Shown: positions 56,469-64,000 of the stretch, in pieces
Position numbering within the stretch: position 1 is the stretch's first letter
How the letters are laid out: each line of letters begins with the position of its first letter
Assembly (NCBI GenBank): GCA_963799395.1
Contig: CAWCWZ010000063.1
Coordinates: forward strand, 1 to 64,000
Origin: Bog-752 sp963799395
Lineage (GTDB): Bacteria; Actinomycetota; Thermoleophilia; UBA2241
Direction of reading: 5' to 3'
DNA length: 64,000 nucleotides
Notes under the pieces: generated by a model
Database searches by the model: none
What the model was told of the DNA's origin: nothing
Seen by the model: only the letters and a program-made list of their open reading frames with translations
Position numbers and translations under genes: made by a program

Positions 56469-57815
56469 ATGCCGGCGCACGACGACGAGGGCGTGATCGA
56501 CAAGCGCGCGACCGAGCGCATCGCCCAGCAGGCGCGCGCCAACCTGCGCAACCTGGTGAGCGACGACACGCTCGCCCTGCCGTCGCTGCGAATGATCGCC
56601 GACGGCATCCGCCTCGAGCTCGAGAAGCGCGGCGAGGTGGCCATCCTCTACGTCGGCCTCAAGCGCTACGGCCGTCTCGAGCGAGTGTTCGGCTGGCAGG
56701 TCACGTCCGACGTGCTCGACGCCTGCTCGAGCATCCTCCAGGAGATGGTGGGCACCTCGCTGCGCCGGCTCGACGTGCTGGCCGACTTCACGCTGTCCGA
56801 CAACGCCTTCATCGTCGTGCTCTCGCCGCCGCGGCGGGCCAAGGAGATCGCCCGCGACGACCTCACGGCCATCAGCCGCCGCGTCTACGAACGTCTGCAG
56901 TCGATGCTCCTGAACGACCTCGCGCCGGGCGTCTTCGACCGCGTCCACCCGTTCGTCACGGTCGCCGTGCTGCAGGCCGGCGCCGAGCTCACCTTCGAGC
57001 AGTCGCTGCAGAACGGCGTCGCGGCGGCCATGCAGGCCGCCGAGCGCGAGTGGCTGATCTACGACGACGAGCTCGAGCGCACCCTGGCCGACGCCGTCGC
57101 CAACCACAGCCTCGAACCGCTGTTCGACGCCATCGTCGACGTCGCCGAGCGCAAAGTGCTCGGCTACCACACCGCCATCCGCGGGCCGTTCTACTCGCCG
57201 CTGCGCCTGCCCGACGTGCTCGACGAGGTCGCGCGGCGCTCGCCGCTGCTGTCGAGCTACGGCATAGAGACGCGCGAGCTCGCGGTCACCAAGGCCGTCG
57301 GTCTGGGCCCCGAGGAGCTGCTCGTGCTTTCCTGCGAGTCGGTCGAGCTGCCCGGCGCGGCGGTGCTCGCCCTGAGCGAGTTCTACTCGTTGAACAAGGC
57401 GCTCGTGCCCCAGCACGTGGTGTTCGAGGTGCAGGTCGCCGACCTCGCCGCCAACGCCGCTTCGGCGCTGCGCGTGCTCGGGCCGGTGCACGAGATGGGC
57501 TTCCCCGTCTGCGTGGCCGGCGTCGGCAGCGGTCTCACGGCGTTCGACCTGATCATCCGGGCGCAGCCCGACTACCTGGCCCTCGACCCGGTGATCAGCG
57601 TGGGCGCCACCGACGATCCCACCTCCATGGACATCGTCCAGCTCCTGCTGCGCTTCGCCGCCCGCATCGACGCCCGCCTGATCGCCCCCGAAGTGGGGAG
57701 CGTCGGCCAGATGAAGGCCCTGCGGCGCGTGGGGGTCGAGCTCATGAGCGGCGACGTCTTCACCCGGCCCGACACGCGGCTGCCCAAGGTGGGGGTCTCG
57801 AAGCTGCCGGTCTGA
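56469..57815 (+). CDS. Degenerate GGDEF-EAL protein
   Basis: A 448-residue cytoplasmic protein. Residues about 35-195 keep the GGDEF-domain pattern (SLRMIADGIRLELEKRGEVA), but the signature loop reads LSDNAF instead of GG[D/E]EF. Residues about 200-440 resemble an EAL domain, with EPLFDAIVDVAERKVLGY, but EAL is replaced by HTA (GYHTAIR) and the catalytic Asp/Lys positions of DFGTG and K-x-D are changed. Both domains look catalytically dead, so it is more likely a c-di-GMP receptor or a scaffold. ATG with GGGGGAG upstream. Confidence 0.75.
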   Translation: MPAHDDEGVIDKRATERIAQQARANLRNLVSDDTLALPSLRMIADGIRLELEKRGEVAILYVGLKRYGRLERVFGWQVTSDVLDACSSILQEMVGTSLRRLDVLADFTLSDNAFIVVLSPPRRAKEIARDDLTAISRRVYERLQSMLLNDLAPGVFDRVHPFVTVAVLQAGAELTFEQSLQNGVAAAMQAAEREWLIYDDELERTLADAVANHSLEPLFDAIVDVAERKVLGYHTAIRGPFYSPLRLPDVLDEVARRSPLLSSYGIETRELAVTKAVGLGPEELLVLSCESVELPGAAVLALSEFYSLNKALVPQHVVFEVQVADLAANAASALRVLGPVHEMGFPVCVAGVGSGLTAFDLIIRAQPDYLALDPVISVGATDDPTSMDIVQLLLRFAARIDARLIAPEVGSVGQMKALRRVGVELMSGDVFTRPDTRLPKVGVSKLPV

Positions 57816-57831
57816 AGCCGGTCCGTAGCGG

Positions 57832-58734
57832 TCAGGCCGACAGGGTGGCCGCGAGGTCCTCGGGCAGCTCGGCGCTGGCGTGCACCGTCACCCGGTTGCG
57901 GCCGGCGCGCTTCGATTCGTACAGGGCCATGTCGGCCTGCTCTATGAGGAGGGTCTCGTCGTGCGATCCGCGGCGGTAGGTCGCGACGCCGGCGCTGGCC
58001 GTGACGTAGACGGCTTCGCCGCCGCGCAGCTCGACGGCCGTGGTCTCGATCGCCCGGCGCACGCGCTCGGCGAGCTCGAGGCCGCTCTGGGCGTCGCCGC
58101 TGATCAGCAGGGCGAACTCCTCGCCGCCGTAGCGGGCCGCCATGTCGGCTTCGCGCACGACCGCCTGCAGGGTGGCGCCGACGCGCCGCAGCAGGTCGTT
58201 GCCGGCCTCGTGGCCGTGGCGGTCGTTGAAGCGCTTGAAATGGTCGAGGTCGAACATGAGCAGCGTGAGCTCACCGCCGTAGCGGTCGGCCTTGGTCACT
58301 TCGTTGTGGAGGTAGTCGACGAACGTGCCGTAGTTGTAGAGGCCGGTCAGACGGTCGGTCAGAGACGACGCGGCGAGCACGCCCTGGAGCAGATGCTGGT
58401 CGCGCTGGACGCGCCCCAGGACGAGACCGGCGAGGCTGAAGGCGGCGAGGCCGACGATCGCCTGGCGCGTGGTGGCCGGGTCGACCGACTGGCGCAGCGC
58501 GAAGTAGACGACGAAGAAGCCCCCCACCCAGCCGGCCACGAGCAGGCTGCCGAGCTCGAAGAAGAACACCGCCCCGAGCAGCAGGGGAAAGATGAACAGC
58601 GGCCACAAATACAGCAGGCCGCCGGCGAGCAGCGCGATCGAGACGATCACGAGGGCCGCGGCCAGGGCGACGACACGACGGATGGTGACCCGTCGTTCGA
58701 CGAGGTCGGGATGAAGCATCAGACTCTTGCCCAC
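57832..58734 (-). CDS. Membrane diguanylate cyclase (GGDEF)
   Basis: A 300-residue protein with four to five N-terminal helices (about 20-110), then a GGDEF domain: DRLTGLYNYGTFVDYL, LMFDLDHFKRFNDRHGHEAG, the active site RYGGEEFALL, and SAGVATYRRG. The GGEEF and FDLDHFK metal residues are intact, so it should make c-di-GMP from two GTP. No RxxD inhibitory site is seen at the usual position. Convergent with the degenerate GGDEF/EAL gene. Confidence 0.92.
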   Translation of the reverse strand: MGKSLMLHPDLVERRVTIRRVVALAAALVIVSIALLAGGLLYLWPLFIFPLLLGAVFFFELGSLLVAGWVGGFFVVYFALRQSVDPATTRQAIVGLAAFSLAGLVLGRVQRDQHLLQGVLAASSLTDRLTGLYNYGTFVDYLHNEVTKADRYGGELTLLMFDLDHFKRFNDRHGHEAGNDLLRRVGATLQAVVREADMAARYGGEEFALLISGDAQSGLELAERVRRAIETTAVELRGGEAVYVTASAGVATYRRGSHDETLLIEQADMALYESKRAGRNRVTVHASAELPEDLAATLSA

Positions 58735-58829
58735 GTGCGGTCACTCCGGGCCGGTTCAAGACTCCTACGACGTGCGCTGCCGGGCTCCTCTGCGCGTGTT
58801 GCCAATCCTGGCGACGCCGGACCTTGCAG

Positions 58830-58835
58830 TAGAAT
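58830..58835 (+). promoter_or_regulatory. -10 element of surE, near-leaderless
   Basis: TAGAAT, ten bases before the ATG at 58846; predicted start about 58842 leaves four leader bases. No Shine-Dalgarno is present. Confidence 0.45.
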
Positions 58836-58845
58836 CGCAGGCGCC

Positions 58846-59733
58846 ATGAGCCACATCCTGCTGACCAACGACGACGGCATCGACGCCCCCGGCCTCGCTG
58901 CGCTGCGGCGCGGGCTCGATCCGCTGGGCACGGTCCTGACCCTGGCGCCCGACGGCGACCGCAGCGCCATCGCCCGCGGCATCACGATCGATCGTCCCCT
59001 GCACGCCCGCGAGGCCCGGTTCGGCGACGGCTTCTCGGGCTTCTCGCTCGACGGCACGCCGGCCGACTGCGTGCGGGCGGCCGCCCTGGGGTTCTTCGGC
59101 GCGCGCCCCGGGATCGTCGTCGCCGGCGCCAACATGGGCGCCAACCTGGGCGACGACGTGGCCTACTCGGGTACCGTGGCCGCGGCCCTCGAGGGCGCTC
59201 TTCTCGGCCTGCCGGCCGTGGCCGTCTCGGTTCAGGGACGCTCGCCGCGACACGTCGACGACGTCGTCTCCCTGGCGGTGCCGATCGTCGCCCGCGTGCT
59301 GGCCGACGGCCTGCCCCACGGGCTCGTGCTCAACGTCAACCTGCCCGACCTGGTGGCCGCCGACGTGCGCGGCGTGCAGGTCACACGGCTGGGCTGCGCC
59401 AGCGTCCACGAGCGCATCGTCCTCGAGACCGGCGACGGCGCCGTGCGCCGCTACACCATCCACAGCGAGGAGCGCGACTGCGCCCACGAGACCGGCACCG
59501 ATTTCGCCGCTCTCGCCGCCGGCTACATCTCCATCACGCCCCTGCACTTCGACCTGGTCGACGCGCGGGCGTTCGAGCTGCTCGAGGGCTGGCGGCTGAG
59601 CGAGGCGGTCGCGGCCCTCCTGCCGTCCGCCGGCGCGCTCGCCGAAGACCGGCCCGGTGCGGCCGACACGTCCGCCGGCGCGTCCGCCGCGGACCGGCGC
59701 GAGCCCGACGACGACGAGGCGGCCCAGGGGGTG
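58846..59733 (+). CDS. surE: 5'/3'-nucleotidase SurE
   Basis: Dephosphorylates nucleoside monophosphates. MSHILLTNDDGIDAPGLAAL holds the Asp-Asp metal site, with APDGDRSAIARGIT, SLDGTPADCV, GANMGANLGDDVAYSGTVAA and the SurE C-terminal dimer tail up to about residue 255. No in-frame stop follows: the frame continues into the HAD phosphatase. The likely natural end is TGA at 59732-59734, which overlaps the HAD start as GTGA but is in another frame, implying a small indel in the linker or a real fusion. Confidence 0.88.
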
Positions 59734-60409
59734 ACCGGCTTCGACCCGATCATCTTCGACCTGGACGGCACGGTGGTCGACACGGTCGCCCTCATCCGCG
59801 CCTCGTTTCGCCACGCCTCGCGCACCGTACTGGGCGAGGAGCTGCCCGACGAGGTGCTCCTGGCGGGCGTCGGTCAGCCGCTGATGACCCAGATGCGAGC
59901 CCTCGACGCCGCCCGCGCCCAGGAGCTCTACGACGCCTACCGCGAGCACAACCACCGTGTCCACGACGAGATGATCGCCGGCTTCGCGGGGATGGAGGCG
60001 GCGCTGGGCCGCCTGCGGGCGGCCCAGCGCCGCCTCGCCATCGTCACCTCCAAGAGCGCCGACACGACCGCCATGGCGTTCCGCGCCGTGGGCCTGCGGC
60101 CGGTACTTCGACGCCGTGGTCACGGCCAGCGACACCAGCGCCCACAAGCCCTCGGCCGAGCCCATCCTGCTCGCCCTCGAGCGCCTGGGCTCGCCGCCCG
60201 ACCGCGCCGTCTACGTGGGCGACGCGCCGGTCGACGTGGCCGCCGGCAAGGCGGCCGGCGTGGCGACGGTCGCCGTGCTCTGGGGCGTCTTTTCGGCGGC
60301 CGCCCTGGCCGCGGCCGCCCCCGACTTCACCGTCGCCACGCCGGCCGCCCTCGCCGACCTCTGCCTAGAGGGCCCGTCGCCGGCCGCCGGGCCGGGAGGC
60401 GCATCGTGA
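59731..60409 (+). CDS. HAD-superfamily phosphatase, PpaX/Gph-like (one-base frame break)
   Basis: A phosphoglycolate/pyrophosphatase-type HAD enzyme. Motif I is IIFDLDGTVVDT, motif II has VTSKSADT, and, after an extra base near 60100, motifs III/IV are HKPSAEPI and VYVGDAPVDVAAGKAAG. Removing one base gives about 225 residues. The GTG at 59731 would overlap the surE stop; in the sequence as given the two are one continuous frame. The stop overlaps the ligA GTG (GTGA). Confidence 0.82.
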
Positions 60410-62605
60410 GCCCGCCCGTCCCCGACGAGGCGCGCCGCCGCGCCGCCGAGCTGCGTCGCGAGATCGAGCGTCACGCCCATCTCTACTACGTCCTCGACCG
60501 GCCCGCGATCGGCGACGCCGACTACGACCTGTTACTGGGCGAACTGCTGGACCTGGAGGCCGAGCACCCTGAGCTGCGCACGCCCGACTCGCCGACCCAG
60601 CGGGTCGGCGGCCAGCCGCTCGAGAAGTTCGCGCAGTGGCGCGCACCTGCAGCCGATGCTGTCCCTGGCCAACGCTCGCAACCCCGACGAGCTGCTCGCC
60701 TGGGACGGCCGCAACCGCCGCCTGCTCGAGGCGCACGGGCTCGGCGACGCGTCGCTGCACTACGTGACCGAGCCCAAGATCGACGGCCTCGCCATCTCGC
60801 TCGTCTACCGCGACGGCGTCTTCGAGCGCGGCGCCACCCGCGGCAACGGCGTCGTCGGTGAGGACGTGACGGCCAACCTGCGCACCATCCACGCCGTGCC
60901 CCTGCGCCTGCAGGGCCTCGACCGCGGCGGACCCATACCGGCTGTGGTCGAGGTGCGCGGCGAGGTCTACCTGTCGCTGGCCGGCTTCGAGCGCCTGAAC
61001 GAGACCCGCGCGGCCGCCGGCAAGTCGACCTTCGCCAACCCGCGCAACGCCGCCGCCGGCTCCATCCGCCAGCTCGACCCGGCGGTGGCCGCTTCGCGGC
61101 CGCTCGACATCTGGTGCTACCAGCTCGGCTACCGCGAGGGGCTCGAAGTCGACAGCCACTGGCAGTCACTCGAGTGGCTGCGCGCCCAGGGGTTCAGGGT
61201 GAACCCGGCCTCGGCCCGCCACGAGACGATCGCGCAGGTGACCGCCGAGTGCGCCGCCTGGGTCGAGCGCCGGGCCGAGGTCGACTACGACATCGACGGG
61301 GTCGTGGTCAAGATCGACGAGATCGCGCTGCAGCGCGATCTCGGCGAGGTCGCCCACGACCCGCGCTGGGCGATCGCCTTCAAGTTCGCCCCGACGACCG
61401 CCATCACGCGGCTGCACAGCATCGAGGTCAACGTCGGGCGCACCGGCGTGCTCACGCCGTTCGCCGTGCTCGCGCCGGTGCCGGTCGGCGGCGTCACCGT
61501 CGAGCGCGCCACCCTGCACAACGAGGACGACATCCACCGCAAGGACGTGCGTCCCGGCGACGACGTGATCGTGCAGCGCGCCGGCGACGTCATCCCCCAG
61601 GTCGTCGGGCCGGCGCTCCGGGAGGAGGACGGCGAGCAGAGCGTCGCCGCCCACGAGGCGCGTCCCCAGTGGAGCATGCCGGAGCGCTGCCCGGCCTGCG
61701 GCTCGCCGGTCGTGCGCGAAGAGGGCGAGGTGGCCGTGCGCTGCCCCAACCGCTCGTGTCCGGCGCAGATCGTCGAGGCCGTCAGGCATTTCGTGAGCCG
61801 CGGGGCCATGGACATCGACGGCGTCGGCGACGAGGCGGTGGTCGCCCTGCACGAGTCGGGTCTGGTCGGCAACGTCGCCGACCTCTACGACCTGACGCTC
61901 AGCCGCCTCGTCGACGCGCCGCTCTTCGGTCGCAAGGCGAGCGGGCCGGACGGTCAGGAGATCGTCGTGCCCAACCGCTTCGCCGAGAACCTGCTTGCCT
62001 CGATCGAGGCCTCCAAGCGCCAGCCCTTCGCCCGCGTCCTGTTCGCCCTCGGCATCCGCCACGTCGGCGGGGTCACGGCCGAGCTCCTGGTGGAGCACTT
62101 CGCCTCGCTCGACGAGCTGCAGCGCGCGACCGAAGCCGAGATCGCCGAGGTGCCGGGCATCGGTCCGGTCGTCGCCGCGACGGTCGAGCAGTACCTGGCC
62201 GACTCGCACAACCGTGAGACCCTGGCCAAGCTGCGGGCTCACGGCCTGCGCTTCGTCGAAGAGGCCCCGCGGCGCGCCGAAGGGCCGCTGTCTGGCAAGA
62301 CGTTCGTCCTGACCGGCACGCTCGACACGCTGTCGCGCACCGAAGCGGGGGAGAGGATCGCGGCCCTGGGGGGCAAGGTCGCAGGCTCGGTCAGCGGGCG
62401 CACCGACTACGTCGTGGCCGGCGCCGAGCCGGGCTCGAAACTCGCCAAGGCGCGCAAGGCCGGCGTCGAGGTGGTTGACGAGGAGACATTCCTGGCGATG
62501 CTGGGAGATGAGCGTGGTGGCGAGCCGGGTGGCGAGGGTGGCGAGCCGGGTGATGAGCCTGGTGGCGAGACCCAGGTCGACGCCTCTGCAGGGACTTCTG
62601 GTTAA
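60406..62605 (+). CDS. ligA: NAD-dependent DNA ligase (one-base insertion)
   Basis: Seals nicks in DNA replication and repair. Domain order: Ia (HLYYVLDRPAIGDADYDLLL), adenylation with KIDG Lys in EPKIDGLAISL, OB fold, four-Cys zinc finger (CPACG...CPNRSCPA), HhH repeats and a C-terminal BRCT domain (GKTFVLTGTLDTLSRTEA). The conserved RHLxPMLSL block shows one extra G at 60643 between AQWR and HLQPMLSL, an unambiguous +1. Corrected length is 732 residues, ending in a Gly/Glu-rich tail. GTG start with GGGAGG upstream. Confidence 0.95.
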
Positions 62606-62637
62606 CCCCGCTTAAGGCGCACTTAACACGCACTTAA
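62602..62637 (+). promoter_or_regulatory. Array of four TTAA direct repeats with 10-11 bp period
   Basis: TTAACC (62602), TTAAGG (62612), TTAACA (62623) and TTAATC (62634) occur with spacings of 10, 11 and 11 bp; the last three repeat the 11-mer CTTAAnnnnGCA loosely. Helically phased direct repeats like these are typical for OmpR/PhoB-family regulators (TTAACA is the Bacillus PhoP half-site). They begin in the ligA stop codon and precede a possible -10 (TACTAC). Confidence 0.45.
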
Positions 62638-62696
62638 TCAGCAGCGGCGATACTACTTGTCGACCCCCCTCAAGGGCACCCCCAAGCCCTGACAGC

Positions 62697-62721
62697 GAGC
62701 CCCGCCCCCCGCGGGGCTCGT
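62697..62721 (+). terminator. Intrinsic-like terminator after ligA
   Basis: CGAGCCCCGC-CCCCC-GCGGGGCTCG is a perfect 10-bp stem followed by TTGCGTTTG. It could end the ligA transcript or a short RNA started after the TTAA array. Confidence 0.65.
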
Positions 62722-62852
62722 TGCGTTTGTGGGGTCGTTTCCCCACCGAAAGCCAGGCGACCACAAGGACGTGCCTCGCGAGGCCTGGCGGAAGGTCGAG
62801 TTCCCCAACGGCCGCCCCGACCCCGCCGTAGGCGCGTCTGCCGTGCGGGCGA

Positions 62853-62858
62853 TAGACT
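62853..62858 (+). promoter_or_regulatory. -10 element of tRNA-Thr
   Basis: TAGACT ends nine bases before the mature tRNA. The start would be near 62865. No clear -35. Confidence 0.45.
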
Positions 62859-62867
62859 ACGCCGTAG

Positions 62868-62943
62868 GCCGGTGTAGCTCAGTTGGTAGAGCAGCTGTCT
62901 TGTAAACAGCAGGTCGACGGTTCGATTCCGCCCGCCGGCTCCA
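62868..62943 (+). tRNA. tRNA-Thr (TGT anticodon)
   Basis: A 76-nt cloverleaf: acceptor GCCGGTG/CGCCGGC (with one G-U), D-arm AGCTCAGTTGGTAGAGC, anticodon stem GCTGT/ACAGC with loop CTTGTAA (anticodon TGT), T-arm loop GGTTCGATTCC and encoded CCA at 62941-62943. Confidence 0.97.
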
Positions 62944-62954
62944 CTAGTTTCCCT

Positions 62955-63120
62955 GCAGAACGGCATGTCGCCCTGGCGCGTCACGGCGCCGCGCGTCTGC
63001 TCGAGCGCCGCCCGGACCTGAAGCTCGTCGCCGTCGAGGTCGACGTCTTCCCACAGCTCACACCTGGCAAACGACAGCCGAGCCCCCGTCCGAAGCAGAA
63101 AGGCCGCCCTCTCACACGGC
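62955..63120 (-). pseudogene. Relic of a tyrosine recombinase (integrase)
   Basis: On the minus strand about 50 codons read RAAFLLRTGARLSF and CELWEDVDLDGDELQVRAAL, which match the start of the phage-integrase catalytic domain (TGxRxxE, then LxWxDVDLxxxxLxVRxAL). The rest of the catalytic domain, including the C-terminal HxxR and Tyr, is absent. It lies directly after tRNA-Thr and points toward it, as integrases do at a tRNA attachment site, so a decayed integrative element is inferred. Confidence 0.45.
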
Positions 63121-63209
63121 TCCTCACCAGCTAGCCTAGGCGCAGCAACGGCCTTGTGAGCGCCACCATCCGGGTAGCACCATCCAAATGCCCCAGAAGG
63201 AGGTCGCTC

Positions 63210-63845
63210 ATGCACCGCATCACCCGGCTTCGGCCGTCCCCGCCATGATCGTCGCCATCGTCGCCCTCGTGCTCGCGCTCGGCGGCACGAGCTACGCGGC
63301 AATCACGCTGCCGGCCGGCAGCGTTGGCACCGAGCGGCTGCAGAGAGAACGCCGTGATAGGTTCCAAGGTCAAGAACGGCTCGCTGACCTTGGCCGACAT
63401 CAACGCCGCCAGCCTCTCCGGCCTGGGCAGGGTCGCGATGAACCACAGCTCTACAAGCTTCTCCGCCGGCGGCACTGGCACGGTCACGACCGTCACGCTG
63501 AAGGTGCCGGCCAAGGGCTTCGTGCTGGTCAACGGCTGGGTGGACTCCGCGTATCCGAACGCTGCCGTCGGCGTGACGGTCTGGGACGACACCACTAACA
63601 CCGAGTCGTATTGGGAGAACGCCAACACGGGTGCGTCGACCGAGATCTCCTCGGGTCAGACGTATGTCTTCCCGGTCAAGCCAGGGACGTCGACCTTCTC
63701 GGTGAGGATCAGCTACGACACCTCCTCGTCCGGCTTCGAAGCCTATGGGACTATCACTGCGCAGTTCATCCCGTTCGGTTCGACGGGCAGTCGCACCGTT
63801 CTCGGCCCTATGACGGAGGCACCGGCGGCCGCGCAGCAGCACTGA
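63210..63845 (+). CDS. Secreted/surface protein of the KVKNGSL type (two compensating frame breaks)
   Basis: An ATG at 63210 with a full AAGGAGG starts MHRITRLRPS, then a hydrophobic signal segment (MIVAIVALVLALGGTSYAA), the repeat signature SVGTERLQR / NAVIGSKVKNGSL, and a beta-rich C-terminal domain (about 75-205) typical of secreted adhesive proteins. Reading requires a missing base near 63236 and an extra base at 63347; together they restore 211 residues with the stop at 63845. The signature is widespread in Thermoleophilia. No enzyme motif. Confidence 0.75.
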
Positions 63846-63880
63846 CCGCAAGGACGTGGTCTGCGGCCGCGCAGGTACGA

Positions 63881-63918
63881 GACGAGGCCGGCCGCCCTCA
63901 AGGGCGGCCGGCCTCGTC
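63881..63918 (+). terminator. Strong GC hairpin after the surface-protein gene
   Basis: GACGAGGCCGGCCGCCCT-CA-AGGGCGGCCGGCCTCGTC is a perfect 18-bp stem 35 nt after the stop. There is no U-tract, so it may act as a U-less terminator. Confidence 0.65.
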
Positions 63919-64000
63919 CACGCGTCAGGCGATCGCCGAGTACCTGCGCGGCGCGTAGGGCCGGGGGGTGTCCACTCGCGCAGAACAGCCCCAGGCAGTG

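Noticed and set aside
62670..63302. A 210-codon minus-strand gene over tRNA-Thr
   Set aside because: It runs through the tRNA and has no Shine-Dalgarno; only the piece at about 62955-63120 resembles a protein family (integrase).

Overview
The window is a GC-rich (about 70%) bacterial chromosome segment that reads as an actinobacterium, most likely of the Thermoleophilia (Solirubrobacterales/Gaiellales-like). Support: HspR with a HAIR-type operator at the dnaK promoter; an fhaA-fhaB-pstP-rodA-pbpA-pknB block; inositol-1-phosphate synthase next to a CDP-alcohol phosphatidyltransferase; many GTG/TTG starts and 4-nt GTGA/ATGA overlaps; probable leaderless promoters; and a surface protein with the VGTxxL...KVKNGSL signature common in Thermoleophilia. 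The taxonomic call is inference. No rRNA, CRISPR array, intact insertion sequence or prophage was seen; the window looks like core chromosome.

Layout. 1-9 kb: a partial unknown gene, a carbonic-anhydrase-like protein, serS, an L,D-transpeptidase, a small hydrolase/GyrI-like/GNAT operon, a membrane protein, pheA, a DUF4446 protein, an anchored extracellular protein and tRNA-Leu(CAG). 9-18.6 kb: signalling and cell-wall block (membrane Ser/Thr kinase, FhaA, FhaB, PP2C phosphatase, RodA/FtsW, PBP2, PASTA kinase). 18.7-27 kb: a CaCA exchanger, an NCS1 permease, an MgtE-N/CBS protein, an Asp23-GNAT pair, a repeat-rich 645-nt intergenic region, an amidohydrolase with a TPR protein, and a STAS protein. 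27-32.2 kb: topA-tmk-holB-PSP1-HMA. 32.3-38.6 kb: tRNA-Lys(CTT) and an inositol-lipid group (PAP2, PIP-synthase-like, INO1, GT4-PHP fusion), then a divergent UDG-like protein and a membrane protein. 38.6-47 kb: RlmD/RumA-type methyltransferase, M3 peptidase, YjbQ, PHP, DUF4388, class III aminotransferase, AI-2E permease. 47-54.5 kb: heat-shock operon dnaK-hsp20-grpE-dnaJ-hspR-clpC. 54.5-64 kb: small proteins, a metallo-beta-lactamase-fold protein, an FmdB zinc ribbon, a degenerate GGDEF/EAL protein beside a canonical diguanylate cyclase, surE, a HAD phosphatase, ligA, tRNA-Thr(TGT) with an integrase relic, and a surface protein.

The most striking window-wide feature is about fifteen single-base frame breaks inside otherwise intact conserved genes (pheA, fhaB, pknB, dnaK, ligA and others), mostly one extra base. 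In dnaK and ligA invariant family motifs fix the event as exactly +1. Consensus sequencing error is the simplest explanation, but the bias toward insertion outside homopolymers deserves a read-level check. Coordinates given for these genes span the whole gene across the break.
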